Under the pieces are notes generated by a model. It had not been told where the DNA came from and searched no databases. It saw only the letters and a program-made list of their open reading frames with translations. A program made the translations under genes and the position numbers. A stretch of DNA of 64,000 nt from Cyclobacteriaceae bacterium (GTDB taxonomy: Bacteria; Bacteroidota; Bacteroidia; Cytophagales; Cyclobacteriaceae): the NCBI GenBank assembly GCA_022841475.1, contig JALHRJ010000002.1, positions 1 through 64,000 of the forward strand. The letters are read 5' to 3'. Each line of letters starts with the position of its first letter. Position 1 is the stretch's first letter. This document shows, piece by piece, positions 7,881-16,957 of the stretch.

Positions 7881-8234
7881 ATGGCAGACTTGTTATCTGA
7901 AAATAATACACAAGAAGATGGCATCCAAATTCTTATTAATACGTTGCGAATTGGAACACCTATTCAAAAACATGATGCAGCAAAGGCTTTAGGTTATATT
8001 GCCAAAGCAGGGCTTTTGAAGCAAGTCTATCGTCATGATTTGGTCAAAATTATTGTTGACATATTAACAAACGAAAGTCCGGGTTTAACTGTAGCATTTG
8101 CATTATTAGAAGCATTAATACGAATTGATGAAGATGCATTTTGGTCGCTTATTATATCATTTTATTCTAAGTCGGTTCAAAGTGCCTCTTCAGTAGTCAA
8201 AATGCAATCTATCATTCAAAACACATCAAGTTAA
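7881..8234 (+). CDS. HEAT-repeat-like helical protein, 117 aa
   Basis: Two or three HEAT-like helix pairs are visible: IQILINTLRIGTPIQKHDAA and KALGYIAKAG at about 13-42, then LVKIIVDILTNESPGLTVAF and ALLEALIRIDEDAFW at 53-88. Such repeats usually bind protein partners. No enzymatic motif is present. It closes the bactofilin-containing gene cluster. Confidence 0.65.
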   Translation: MADLLSENNTQEDGIQILINTLRIGTPIQKHDAAKALGYIAKAGLLKQVYRHDLVKIIVDILTNESPGLTVAFALLEALIRIDEDAFWSLIISFYSKSVQSASSVVKMQSIIQNTSS

Positions 8235-8258
8235 TATATAAAGGAAGGCGATAGAATT

Positions 8259-8393
8259 ATGGGATTTTATAATCCTAATAGAAACGATGAAGATAACGTC
8301 AAAAAGATTAGAACGCTTATCTTGTGCCTTTTGATTATGCAAGTTCAGTATTATTTGTTGTTATTGTATTATTTTTTCATTATTAACGTTTGA
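8259..8393 (+). CDS. Small membrane protein, 44 aa
   Basis: AAGGAAGG lies 9 bases before ATG 8259, a good ribosome site. A charged N-terminus (MGFYNPNRNDEDNVKK) is followed by one long hydrophobic segment ending FIINV. It resembles in layout the MGF-starting peptide at 4232-4363. Probably a single-pass membrane peptide of unknown function. Confidence 0.58.
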   Translation: MGFYNPNRNDEDNVKKIRTLILCLLIMQVQYYLLLLYYFFIINV

Positions 8394-8419
8394 CCGCGTT
8401 AACAAAACACCCTTTTAAT
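8390..8419 (+). promoter_or_regulatory. Possible promoter before the nucleotidyltransferase-like gene
   Basis: TTGACC (8390-8395), 18-base spacer, TTTAAT (8414-8419), in the 89-bp gap before the GTG start at 8483. The -35 matches consensus at five of six bases; the -10 is moderate. Confidence 0.35.
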
Positions 8420-8482
8420 TTTTCGCGAGTTGTGGTATCGTTATTCGTGTAGTGATTTGCAAGTTTCAACAAGGAGTAAAAT

Positions 8483-9433
8483 GTGCAACTTAAAACCGTA
8501 AAATTAACTAAACCCGTTTATTACGAATACGAATCAAAAAAATACATGATACCCATCGGGGAAACCGGAATGGTTTATAATTATGCCAGTCCAGTTTCAA
8601 GTATTTTGTTTTATCGCGCACCTTATATTTACAAAGATAACACCTTGCTTTGTCCGGTTGAAAACGATTCATTCGAGTTTTTGTACCCAAATAAGCGCAA
8701 ACTTTCTAATCTCTTTGAACAATCCTTGTATAATCCAATCGTTGACGTTGATTTTAAATTAGCTCCTGTTGTGCGAGGAATTAACGAACAGATTTTACAC
8801 ATTTTTGATATTATTAAAAACAGAGCGTTTATTGCCGGTGGTTATGCTGCTTATATGTTAGCACCTGCTACATTTTATAGTAATAATCTCATGCATAAAG
8901 TCGATATAAAAGCGCCAACTGACATTGATATTTACGCTGTCAATTGTTTTTTTATTGAATCTATATCCTTGTCGTTGCAAAAAATAGGTTACAAAATAGA
9001 AACTCAAGGTGTTTCCATTACTTTGAAGCATAGTAATCCGAATTATTTACCAGTTCAAATTGTTCAATCTAAAGTCACAAGCAGTTTTACTTCCCCGGAA
9101 CAAACTATTGACAACTTTGATTTTTCTATTATTCGCGCTGCTGTTTTTAATGAACAACTGGGGATTGCCGATGTTGCATTTGATGAAGATTATTCGATGA
9201 ACCTTGTTCGCATTAGGCACTTTTCTCATTTTAGAAATACTTTCCAAAGAATGGTCAAATATGCTCGTAAAGGATATGTCATTCCAAGTTATACCTTTGC
9301 TCAATTTGCAAACCTTATTCGCATAAATCCGAATTACTTTGACTTAGAGTTGCCTAAATCTTCCCCATCCCACCCATTGTCTTATAACGAAAACGGTTAC
9401 ACTGATTCTGTTTATTATACCGATTGGTTTTGA
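8483..9433 (+). CDS. Nucleotidyltransferase-fold protein, 316 aa
   Basis: The middle section fits the phage version of the minimal nucleotidyltransferase fold: helix-start glycines in AFIAGGYAAYML (about 113-124), the paired acidic residues TDIDIYAVN (about 143-151), and a third acid in FDFSIIRAAVF near 210. The family transfers nucleotides to RNA, proteins or small molecules; the substrate here is unknown. A beta-rich N-terminal domain precedes it. The start is GTG 8483 with AAGGAG 7 bases upstream. The overlapping ATG at 8481 opens only a six-codon reading frame. A separate possible promoter lies upstream. Confidence 0.62.
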   Translation: MQLKTVKLTKPVYYEYESKKYMIPIGETGMVYNYASPVSSILFYRAPYIYKDNTLLCPVENDSFEFLYPNKRKLSNLFEQSLYNPIVDVDFKLAPVVRGINEQILHIFDIIKNRAFIAGGYAAYMLAPATFYSNNLMHKVDIKAPTDIDIYAVNCFFIESISLSLQKIGYKIETQGVSITLKHSNPNYLPVQIVQSKVTSSFTSPEQTIDNFDFSIIRAAVFNEQLGIADVAFDEDYSMNLVRIRHFSHFRNTFQRMVKYARKGYVIPSYTFAQFANLIRINPNYFDLELPKSSPSHPLSYNENGYTDSVYYTDWF

Positions 9434-9437
9434 TTCT

Positions 9438-9737
9438 ATGATTTTGAAAAATTTTGATATTTTACTCGATTACAAAACAAAGCTGGAAAACGCTAATTTT
9501 ATTCTGGTTAAACCCTATTTAGCAGAAAACATTAGGATTCAAACTGAAGGACAGTATATTATATATCTGTCTGACTATCATGCATCTGATCTTGAAGAAG
9601 TAAAAGAAACTATAGAAAGGGTTATTCCGGTTGAGGTTATGGCTGTTTTTCCTGCGCGTTATCGTTATGTTGACCCTGATACTCGTCAACAACAAGTGAA
9701 ATCTGAGGTTTGGGTTATTTTTAATACGAAAGGTTGA
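9438..9737 (+). CDS. Hypothetical protein, 99 aa
   Basis: Not recognised. It starts 4 bp after the nucleotidyltransferase-like gene stop and its own stop (TGA 9735-9737) is 2 bp before the recA start. The sequence alternates short strands and a helix (EEVKETIERVIPVEVMAVFP). No motif is visible. Tight packing suggests co-expression with recA. Confidence 0.65.
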   Translation: MILKNFDILLDYKTKLENANFILVKPYLAENIRIQTEGQYIIYLSDYHASDLEEVKETIERVIPVEVMAVFPARYRYVDPDTRQQQVKSEVWVIFNTKG

Positions 9738-9739
9738 TC

Positions 9740-10939
9740 GTGCCACCAAAAATGAAAATGAAATCGAGTGAAGTTACTTCTGATGTAAACGACTTGTTAG
9801 CGCAAAAGTTAGATGTTGCTGCAAAAGTTCTTGATAGTTTGCGGCGTGATTTGGGTGATACTATTATGTTCAAAGGTAATAGCGATCACATGATTGCTAA
9901 TGTTCCGGTGTATTCAACCGGAAGCATTGGAATTGATTATGTTACAGGTGTCAATGGTATTCCTCGCGGGAGAATAACTGAAATTTATGGGCCAGAATCA
10001 TCTGGTAAGAGTTCTTTGTGTTTATCGATTGTAGCTCAAGCACAAAAACAAGGTGATTTGTGTGCTTTTATTGATATGGAACATGCTTTAGACCCATCTT
10101 ATGCTTCACGAATTGGGGTTGACATGAGCAACTTGTTTATATCGCAACCAGATAATGGCGAACAAGCAGTTCAAGTTGCCGAAGAGTGTATTCGATCTGG
10201 TGTTTTTGGTATAGTTGTTATTGATTCAGCAGCAGCTTTAGTCCCAAAGGCGGAATTGGATGGGGAATTTGGCGATCAACATGTTGGTTTGCAAGCGCGT
10301 TTAATTACAAAGGCCCTTCGTCGTGTAAATGGAGCATTAGGTAGCACCAAGACTGCTTTGATTTTTACGAACCAGCTTCGTGATAAAATCGGTGGAATGA
10401 CGGGTTTTGGTATGGGTGCTAACGAAACGACGCCCGGTGGACGTGCGCTTAAATTTTACGCCAGTTTACGCATTGATATGCGAAGAATTCAGACTATTAA
10501 AGTCGGGGATAGCGAAGTCGGGAATCGAACGCGAGTTCAGATTAAAAAGAACAAGGTTGGCGCACCATTTGGGAAGTGTGAATTTGACATTATGTTCGAT
10601 GAAGGTATCAGTTTAACTGGCGAAATTATCGATTACGCAGTTGAACATGGCATTATTACTAAAAGCGGAGCATTTTTTCGTTATAATGGAAACACATTGG
10701 CACAGGGTCGCGAAAAATTACGTCAAGCATTGATGTCTAATTTTGATTTGGCTTTTGAAATTCACAGTGCGATCTTGCAAAAGTTGGGAATGCCGCCAGT
10801 TGATAAATCATCTGTAGTTTACAATAAGTTGTCTAAGGTTGCTTTAGGAAAAGCTGATTTAGACCCCGAAATTGATGAATTGCCTGATGAATATCAAGCT
10901 GAGGTTGTTATTGACAGCGATGGCGTTATTGAAGATTGA
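9740..10939 (+). CDS. recA: RecA recombinase
   Basis: Full-length RecA-type strand-exchange ATPase, about 399 aa. Walker A is GPESSGKSS, Walker B is VVIDSAAAL; the catalytic glutamate region (EHALDPSYA), L1/L2 loop regions and the FTNQLRDKIGG and TTPGGRALKFYASLRI segments are all conserved, more like bacterial RecA than T4 UvsX. The acidic C-terminal tail (DEYQAEVVIDSDGVIED) is typical. The start GTG 9740 has GAAAGG 6 bases upstream; the TTG at 9734 overlaps that site and is less likely. It would serve recombination-dependent replication and repair together with the polymerase downstream. Confidence 0.95.
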   Translation: MPPKMKMKSSEVTSDVNDLLAQKLDVAAKVLDSLRRDLGDTIMFKGNSDHMIANVPVYSTGSIGIDYVTGVNGIPRGRITEIYGPESSGKSSLCLSIVAQAQKQGDLCAFIDMEHALDPSYASRIGVDMSNLFISQPDNGEQAVQVAEECIRSGVFGIVVIDSAAALVPKAELDGEFGDQHVGLQARLITKALRRVNGALGSTKTALIFTNQLRDKIGGMTGFGMGANETTPGGRALKFYASLRIDMRRIQTIKVGDSEVGNRTRVQIKKNKVGAPFGKCEFDIMFDEGISLTGEIIDYAVEHGIITKSGAFFRYNGNTLAQGREKLRQALMSNFDLAFEIHSAILQKLGMPPVDKSSVVYNKLSKVALGKADLDPEIDELPDEYQAEVVIDSDGVIED

Positions 10940-10952
10940 GACAATTTGACAC

Positions 10953-10981
10953 TTGAGTTATTCACTTAGTTGAGCTAAAAT
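10953..10981 (+). promoter_or_regulatory. Possible promoter for dnaE
   Basis: TTGAGT (10953-10958), 17-base spacer, TAAAAT (10976-10981). It overlaps the hairpin at 10978-11002, so transcription reading through from recA and initiation for dnaE may be linked. Confidence 0.4.
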
Positions 10982-11002
10982 ACCCAGAAATTCTGGGTAT
11001 TT
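10978..11002 (+). terminator. Hairpin between recA and dnaE, likely terminator
   Basis: AAATACCCAGAA pairs perfectly with TTCTGGGTATTT (12 bp, minimal loop), followed by GCTTTT. It lies 38 bp after the recA stop and ends 22 bp before the dnaE start. Confidence 0.6.
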
Positions 11003-11024
11003 GCTTTTAAGGTTTCAAAAATTT

Positions 11025-14000
11025 ATGTGCAACGATTTTGTTCATCTCCATGTTCACACTGAATATTCGCTATTAGATGGCGCATCTCAAATTGATGACC
11101 TTGTTAAACGCGCTATCGAATTAGGGCAAAAAGCTATTGCAATAACTGATCATGGTGCTATGCATGGTGTAATTGATTTTTATCGCGCTTGTAACAAGCA
11201 AGGTATCAAACCTATACTTGGCATGGAATCTTATATGGCTAAACGTAGTCATTTAATAAAGGACGCTACTGAAAGAAACCCTTATCACTGTCTTTTGTTA
11301 GCAAAAAACAAGCAGGGTTATAATAACCTGATGAAACTTTCTTCTATTGCACATGTGGATGGTTACTATTATCGACCCCGTATCGATAGTGCATTATTGG
11401 AAAAATATCATGATGGGATTATTTATTCTAGTGGCTGCATTGCTTCTGAAATCCCTTCCTTATATTTGAATGGTAAGGAACAAGAAGCTGTAGCTGCTAT
11501 TAATTATTACAGAGGCTTGTTCGGTGAAGATTTTTATCTTGAATTGCAACCGCGTGAACACAGTGACGACCAAAAAACACTGAACAAATGGTTGTTATCC
11601 ATGTCTAAGAAAACTGGCGTGAAAGCTATTGCTACAACCGATGCACATTATATCCGGCGCGATGATGCTAAAATTCATGATATTTTACTTTGTGTTCAAA
11701 CTGGAAGTAAGGTTAGTGAAACACAAAGAATGCGTTTTGATGAAGATACATATTATATTAAAAGCTACGATGAAATGGCTGTTGATTTTTCAGGTGCAGA
11801 ATTTGTTTTACATAACACGCTTGAAGTAGCTGAAAAGATTGATGTTCACTTTGACAAGGACGCTTATCATCTGCCTGAGTATACAGTGCCTCTTGGTTAT
11901 ACATCAGAAACATTTTTGCGGGAGATGTGTTTTGATGGTTTGAAGTGGCGCTATGGCGAAGTTACAAAAGAATTAACTGATAGACTTGAATATGAGTTGT
12001 CTGTTATTAACAAGATGAATTTCTCTACTTACTTTTTGGTTGTTTGGGATATTTGTGAATTTGCGCGTCAAAATGATATATGGTGGAATGTACGTGGAAG
12101 CGCAGCCGGGAGCGTAGTTTCTTATGTTCTTGGGATTACCAGTATTGAACCTATATCAGCCGGATTGTTTTTTGAACGTTTTTTGAATCCCAATCGTATT
12201 ACAATGCCCGACATTGATTTGGACTTTCAGGATAACCGCCGTAACGAATTAATCGATTATGTGGTCAACCGTTACGGAAGCGACAAGGTTGCAGCTATTA
12301 TTACATTTGGAACTATGGGCGCAAAAACATCGCTAAAAGATGTTGGTCGCGTTTTGGATTATCCACTTGACGAAGTTAACAAAGTGTCAAACTTAATTCC
12401 GACAACCCCCAAGATGAAAGCATTGTCCGATTATCTTGAAATTATACCTGAGTTGAGTGATTTATATAATAAAGACAGTCGTGTTAAAACTTTGTATGAT
12501 AATGCAATGTCGCTTGAAGGAAAAACGCGCCACACCAGTCTACATGCCGCTGGTATCATTATTGCTGACTTACCCCTGTCTGATTATATTCCATTGCATC
12601 GATTGACAGGTAAATCTTATGATAACACTGATCTAAAAATGGCGACACAATTTCCAATGGGATTGTGTGAAGAACTTGGACTTCTCAAGATTGATTTCTT
12701 AGGTTTATCGACGCTAACTATTATGCGAAAAGCCTGCGAGATGATTGAAAAGCGTCATGGTATTCATTGGGATATTGATAACATTCCTTACCAACATGGT
12801 ATGTACGAACAACATGACCATTTGTTAGATGAGGCTTATCGCCTTATTACAAATGGCAACACCGCTGGCGTGTTTCAACTTGAAGGTTCGGGGATGACTG
12901 CTATGTTGAAACAAATGAAACCGACGCGATTTGAGCATATTGTTGCGGGAGTCGCATTGTATCGACCCGGCCCAATGGATTATATTCCAAACTATATCCG
13001 CCGAATGCACGGGGAAGAAGAAATTGTTTACCATCACCCCAAACTTGAACCAATATTGAAAGAAACTTACTCGGTTATCACTTTCCAAGAACAATTGATG
13101 CAATTGGCAATGGATTTGTTTGGTTATACACCATCTGAAGCAGACTTTTTACGAAAAATTGTATCAAAATCAAAGCGCGAAGAAATGGCGAAGGAAACAG
13201 TTCGATTTCATGAAAAAGGAAAAGAACAGGGTCTCGACGAAGAACTTATCAATACGATCTGGGAAGAAATTAAAACTTTTGGACAGTATGCCTTTAATAA
13301 GTGTTTAGCGGGAAACACACTTATTTTTGATGCTGATACTGGGCAGAAACACCGAATTGATGACCTTTTTAATGGACACGTTTCCATATCACATGTGTTG
13401 TCTGTTACTGATAACTTAAAAATAGTTAAGCAGCCAGTTCGTAAGATTATGATGAACGGAACGAAAAAAATTTATCGCCTAACACTAAAAAGCGGAAAAA
13501 CTATTGACGCTTCTTCTAATCACCCGTTCTTAACTTACGATGGATGGAAGTCACTTGAAGAATTGAATGTTAAAGATTTGATTGCAACTCCGAGATATAT
13601 ACCTGAACCTTTGTTTAATAATAGGTGGGAAGATTATCGTCTTATAACACTGGGTTACTTAATTGCAGAAGGCAATTTAGCACATCCATCTTCAGTATAT
13701 TATAAATCGAATTCAGAATTAGAGACAGATGATTTTATTGTCCATGCAGAAAAATTTGAAAACACTTCGATTAAAAAGTATCAAAGACCTAATGGAGCTT
13801 ACGATGTGTGGTCTAGACGTATTGACAAACAAAAACAACAAGGACTTTTTAATTGGATTAAAGAATTGGGGTTACACGGGTCTATTGCTACAAACAAACA
13901 TATTCCGCGACCAGTTTTTTCATTGTGCAGTGATAACATAGCATTGTTATTAGGCAGGATGTGGACAGGGGCTGGACATATTGGAGTTTCAACAGGTGGC

Positions 14001-15602
14001 TCTAAAAATGTTTTTTACGCTACATCATCTTTTGCGCTGGCACAGGACGTTCAACATTTATTACTTAGATTGGGTATTAGAAGTGTTATTCATACTGCAC
14101 AATTTAAATACAGAGATGGTTTAAAAACTGGTTATCAAATTTGGATAACTTCACCAGAAGCCATTAATAATTTTATTGAACTTGTTGTACCTTATATTTT
14201 GGGGAATAAGTCTAATGTTGGAAGGAATTTAACTATTCGTTTTGACAAAGAATTCAAAGATGTTATTCCAAATAATATTCGGTTCTATATTCGACAAATA
14301 ATTACTAATAATGGTAAAACTTGGAAGGAAATTTCTGATGCTACTGGAGTTAGTACATCTGCAATACGGACTGACTCTGGTGGGCGTGGAGTAAGAAGGG
14401 GCTACCAAAGAACTACAATTCGTAAAATTGGTACTTATTTGCAAGATGATTTTATACTGAAACATGCAGATAGTGATATTTTTTGGGATGAAATCAAAAG
14501 CATAGATTATCTCGATGAGCAAGTGGTTTACGATATTGAAGTTGATGGACACCATAACTTTGTGGCGAATGATATATTTGTTCATAATAGTCATGCCGCC
14601 GATTATGCTAAGGTCAGTGTTCAAACTGCGTTTTTGAAAGCGCACTATCCGATTGAGTATATGTGTGCGCTTCTATCGACTTATGTAGATAACAAAGATC
14701 GGATGGTGTTGTTTTTAGACGAGTGTAAGCAAAAGAATATACGCTTACTCCCGCCTGATATTAATGCTAGTTCTAAATCGTTTGAAATCGAACCATTTGC
14801 AGCAAATGTTGATTCTATCCGCTGCGGATTTGATTTGGTTAAACAAGTTGGTTCTAAAGTTATTGACTTGATTATTGAATCGCGTCAATCAATGCCATTC
14901 AAATCAATTCATGATTTGATTGAAAGGTTAGATATAAGCAAGATTAACAGTCGTGCTTTGCAAAACTTAATTAAGGTTGGCGCTTTTGATCGTTATGGAA
15001 GTCGCTTTGACTTGTTGCAAATAGCTGATGACTTAAAAAAAATCAGCAAGAAATATTGGGGTGCTAGTAAAGACAAGAAAACTCAAAACAAATTATCGTT
15101 GTTTGATATGGGCGAATTTACCCAAACTGGTCTGAATTTTGATATAAATGAAATGATTGCAAAAGCTGACGATTCGCCTTATACTGAATATGATGTTTTT
15201 GAATGGGAAAAAGACTTACTCGGATTTTACGTTAGCGCTCGTCCAACGGATAAATATAGAAGCGTTTTTCGATCAATATTGACTGTTCCGATTACTGAAG
15301 TAATTAACAATCACGAGAAATACGATGGGAATTCAGTTCAGGTTGCAGGTGAATTAACAAAGATACTCCCAACTGTTACTAAAAATGGTTATTCAATGGC
15401 TTTTGCCACATTGGAGGATTGGTATGACACGGCTGGTACGATTAAGATAGTCCTTTTTCCGAAGATTTTTGATAAGTACAAAACAATGCTTCATGAAAAA
15501 CAGTATGTTTCAATTAAGGGTAAAGTCGATAGTAGCTATCGCGATACAACAATTATTGTGGATAACATCACAGACTTCACCGATAAAACTTTAAGGTCTT
15601 AA
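11025..15602 (+). CDS. dnaE: DNA polymerase III alpha (DnaE) with intein
   Basis: Replicative C-family DNA polymerase, 1525 aa precursor and 1096 aa after intein removal. An N-terminal PHP domain (VHLHVHTEYSLLDGASQ; AITDHGAMHG) precedes the palm with catalytic D396 and D398 (PDIDLDFQDNRR). Finger and tandem HhH sequences follow, and an OB-like domain lies near the end (SVQVAGELTKILPTV). An in-frame intein (codons 760-1188) interrupts the conserved FNK/SHAADYA motif. ATG 11025 begins MCNDFVHLHVH, the usual family start; an upstream TTG at 11001 lies in the terminator hairpin. No separate exonuclease subunit or clamp is seen in the window. Confidence 0.95.
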   Translation: MCNDFVHLHVHTEYSLLDGASQIDDLVKRAIELGQKAIAITDHGAMHGVIDFYRACNKQGIKPILGMESYMAKRSHLIKDATERNPYHCLLLAKNKQGYNNLMKLSSIAHVDGYYYRPRIDSALLEKYHDGIIYSSGCIASEIPSLYLNGKEQEAVAAINYYRGLFGEDFYLELQPREHSDDQKTLNKWLLSMSKKTGVKAIATTDAHYIRRDDAKIHDILLCVQTGSKVSETQRMRFDEDTYYIKSYDEMAVDFSGAEFVLHNTLEVAEKIDVHFDKDAYHLPEYTVPLGYTSETFLREMCFDGLKWRYGEVTKELTDRLEYELSVINKMNFSTYFLVVWDICEFARQNDIWWNVRGSAAGSVVSYVLGITSIEPISAGLFFERFLNPNRITMPDIDLDFQDNRRNELIDYVVNRYGSDKVAAIITFGTMGAKTSLKDVGRVLDYPLDEVNKVSNLIPTTPKMKALSDYLEIIPELSDLYNKDSRVKTLYDNAMSLEGKTRHTSLHAAGIIIADLPLSDYIPLHRLTGKSYDNTDLKMATQFPMGLCEELGLLKIDFLGLSTLTIMRKACEMIEKRHGIHWDIDNIPYQHGMYEQHDHLLDEAYRLITNGNTAGVFQLEGSGMTAMLKQMKPTRFEHIVAGVALYRPGPMDYIPNYIRRMHGEEEIVYHHPKLEPILKETYSVITFQEQLMQLAMDLFGYTPSEADFLRKIVSKSKREEMAKETVRFHEKGKEQGLDEELINTIWEEIKTFGQYAFNKCLAGNTLIFDADTGQKHRIDDLFNGHVSISHVLSVTDNLKIVKQPVRKIMMNGTKKIYRLTLKSGKTIDASSNHPFLTYDGWKSLEELNVKDLIATPRYIPEPLFNNRWEDYRLITLGYLIAEGNLAHPSSVYYKSNSELETDDFIVHAEKFENTSIKKYQRPNGAYDVWSRRIDKQKQQGLFNWIKELGLHGSIATNKHIPRPVFSLCSDNIALLLGRMWTGAGHIGVSTGGSKNVFYATSSFALAQDVQHLLLRLGIRSVIHTAQFKYRDGLKTGYQIWITSPEAINNFIELVVPYILGNKSNVGRNLTIRFDKEFKDVIPNNIRFYIRQIITNNGKTWKEISDATGVSTSAIRTDSGGRGVRRGYQRTTIRKIGTYLQDDFILKHADSDIFWDEIKSIDYLDEQVVYDIEVDGHHNFVANDIFVHNSHAADYAKVSVQTAFLKAHYPIEYMCALLSTYVDNKDRMVLFLDECKQKNIRLLPPDINASSKSFEIEPFAANVDSIRCGFDLVKQVGSKVIDLIIESRQSMPFKSIHDLIERLDISKINSRALQNLIKVGAFDRYGSRFDLLQIADDLKKISKKYWGASKDKKTQNKLSLFDMGEFTQTGLNFDINEMIAKADDSPYTEYDVFEWEKDLLGFYVSARPTDKYRSVFRSILTVPITEVINNHEKYDGNSVQVAGELTKILPTVTKNGYSMAFATLEDWYDTAGTIKIVLFPKIFDKYKTMLHEKQYVSIKGKVDSSYRDTTIIVDNITDFTDKTLRS
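13302..14588 (+). other. Intein in DnaE with a probably crippled homing endonuclease
   Basis: 429 residues between FNK and SHAADYA. Block A starts with Cys1 (CLAGNTLIFD); block B has SSNHPFLT; block F/G is YDIEVDGHHNFVANDIFVHN followed by Ser+1, so splicing should work. Between them lies a LAGLIDADG endonuclease: block C LGYLIAEGN keeps its acid (E), but block E reads LLLGRMWTGAGHI, with Ala (GCT, 13971-13973) where an Asp is normally required. A helix-turn-helix (TWKEISDATGVSTSAIRT) follows. The splicing call is strong; loss of cleavage is inferred from one residue. Confidence 0.9.
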
Positions 15603-15630
15603 ATTTTCACAAAATCAAAAGGAGTCCATC

Positions 15631-16260
15631 ATGTCCGTTAATATCCCGCTGCACATTCGCGAACAATATGCCGAAATTTACTGGCGCACTTCATCTACGG
15701 TCAAAGAACGCATTGATCTCGGTTTTCGTTATTACAAACCGAGGCATCGTATTCTTAAGTGGGCAAGAATGCTTTCCAGCGAAGAGATTCCTCGCTGGAT
15801 TGAAGTATGGGGTGATCGTTTGCGAGTTGATGCAGGATATTTTTTGATTTATGACCCAACATCGACACCAACTCGCGAGGAAAGAGAAATTGTTTTTTCA
15901 AATCAATATGCAAAATTTGAAAAAGATTTCGATCATTGGCCTATTGAACCTAATTTATTTGCTAAAACCTATTCGCTTTATGCTATTGATTATCCAAATT
16001 ACGATGAGTTAACCGAACGCTTTGTTGATGCAGGCGGGTTTGTTCCTGTCTATAAATCAGCCGGAATTTGGGCAAAGCCAGTAACAATTAAAACAGCGAT
16101 TAGCGGAATCGAACATGGTGAAAGCGCTATGCAACTTTCATTCACTGAAGTTCCAATGGGGTCTATTCTCGCTTTAGGTTATGATGGCGAACCTTACTTT
16201 ATGCGAAATGAAAAGTTTGTTGCTAATTATAACCAAGTACCACATATAACAGAGGAGTAA
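15631..16260 (+). CDS. Hypothetical protein, 209 aa
   Basis: AGGAG lies 6 bases before ATG 15631. Not recognised with certainty. The C-terminal half (about 130-205; PVTIKTAISGIEHG to GYDGEPYFMRNEKFVANY) resembles the small PGDYG-like domain seen in many phage and bacterial proteins, with a strand-turn pattern around GDGEPY. The N-terminal half is helical with several Trp and Arg residues. It follows dnaE by 28 bp and is probably co-transcribed. Confidence 0.68.
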   Translation: MSVNIPLHIREQYAEIYWRTSSTVKERIDLGFRYYKPRHRILKWARMLSSEEIPRWIEVWGDRLRVDAGYFLIYDPTSTPTREEREIVFSNQYAKFEKDFDHWPIEPNLFAKTYSLYAIDYPNYDELTERFVDAGGFVPVYKSAGIWAKPVTIKTAISGIEHGESAMQLSFTEVPMGSILALGYDGEPYFMRNEKFVANYNQVPHITEE

Positions 16261-16264
16261 TTTC

Positions 16265-16888
16265 GTGAAATATATATCTGCTCACAATTTGTACTTTGAA
16301 ACTGTAGTTCCATCATCTGATGGGACAAAGCGCTATACCGTTTGTTATGGTCAAAATGACAGCCCAATTGAACATGGCGTTAATCTCCATAAACGTCCAC
16401 TTCGAATTTGGAGTTGCACTTGTCCTGATTATGCATATCGTCACAAAGAAAAACAAACTCACTGTAAGCATATTGAACACGTTTTAGCTTTAAGTCCAGA
16501 ACAGGGTGGGCCGTGTCATTTAGAATGCGATGAAGCGGATATTATATACAAGATTGTTGACGGAGTTCTTTGTGCTTATATTAGCCACAAAGATGTAAAC
16601 GGATACTTCATTCCGGCTATTAAAGTTAGTTGTGACGAGGGTGAAATCATCAAAATTAATGGAATGGAATTTCAACTTCGTTGGGTACAGTTACCTAATA
16701 CGAGTTACTCAGTTGTTATCCCAAACCCACCTGTTCTATGCCCTCAATGCGCTCACGATATGGTTGACATTTCGTCTGATTTGTTAAACATCCACAGTTT
16801 AGTTTGTATTAATTTAACTTGCTCTCTATATAATGCGCCCGCACACCGTCTTTTTTCACAATGGAAAAACGATAACAATCAAACTTAA
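16265..16888 (+). CDS. SWIM zinc-finger and zinc-ribbon protein
   Basis: 207 aa. A SWIM-type zinc finger is plain near 50-72: C-T-C in WSCTCPDYAYRHK, then HCKHIEHVL, giving CxCx(n)CxH. SWIM domains bind DNA or proteins and occur in nucleases, helicases and recombination mediators. A second metal site at the C-terminus (CPQCAH, then C and C near 183 and 188) looks like a zinc ribbon. The start is GTG 16265, 4 bp after the preceding stop, with AGAGGAG upstream. Likely a nucleic-acid-associated accessory factor; no enzymatic core is seen. Confidence 0.72.
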   Translation: MKYISAHNLYFETVVPSSDGTKRYTVCYGQNDSPIEHGVNLHKRPLRIWSCTCPDYAYRHKEKQTHCKHIEHVLALSPEQGGPCHLECDEADIIYKIVDGVLCAYISHKDVNGYFIPAIKVSCDEGEIIKINGMEFQLRWVQLPNTSYSVVIPNPPVLCPQCAHDMVDISSDLLNIHSLVCINLTCSLYNAPAHRLFSQWKNDNNQT

Positions 16889-16891
16889 CCC

Positions 16892-16920
16892 TTGCTTATA
16901 TTCATACGGTGTCATAAAAT
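16892..16920 (+). promoter_or_regulatory. Putative promoter for the phosphoesterase gene
   Basis: TTGCTT (16892-16897), 17-base spacer, TAAAAT (16915-16920), in the 69-bp gap before the TTG start at 16958. Confidence 0.43.
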
Positions 16921-16957
16921 AATAGAATGCGTTTAATTTTTCGAGAAGGATTCAAAA

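Noticed and set aside
10407-10616. 69-aa frame inside recA
   Set aside because: Alternative-frame shadow of a conserved recA segment.
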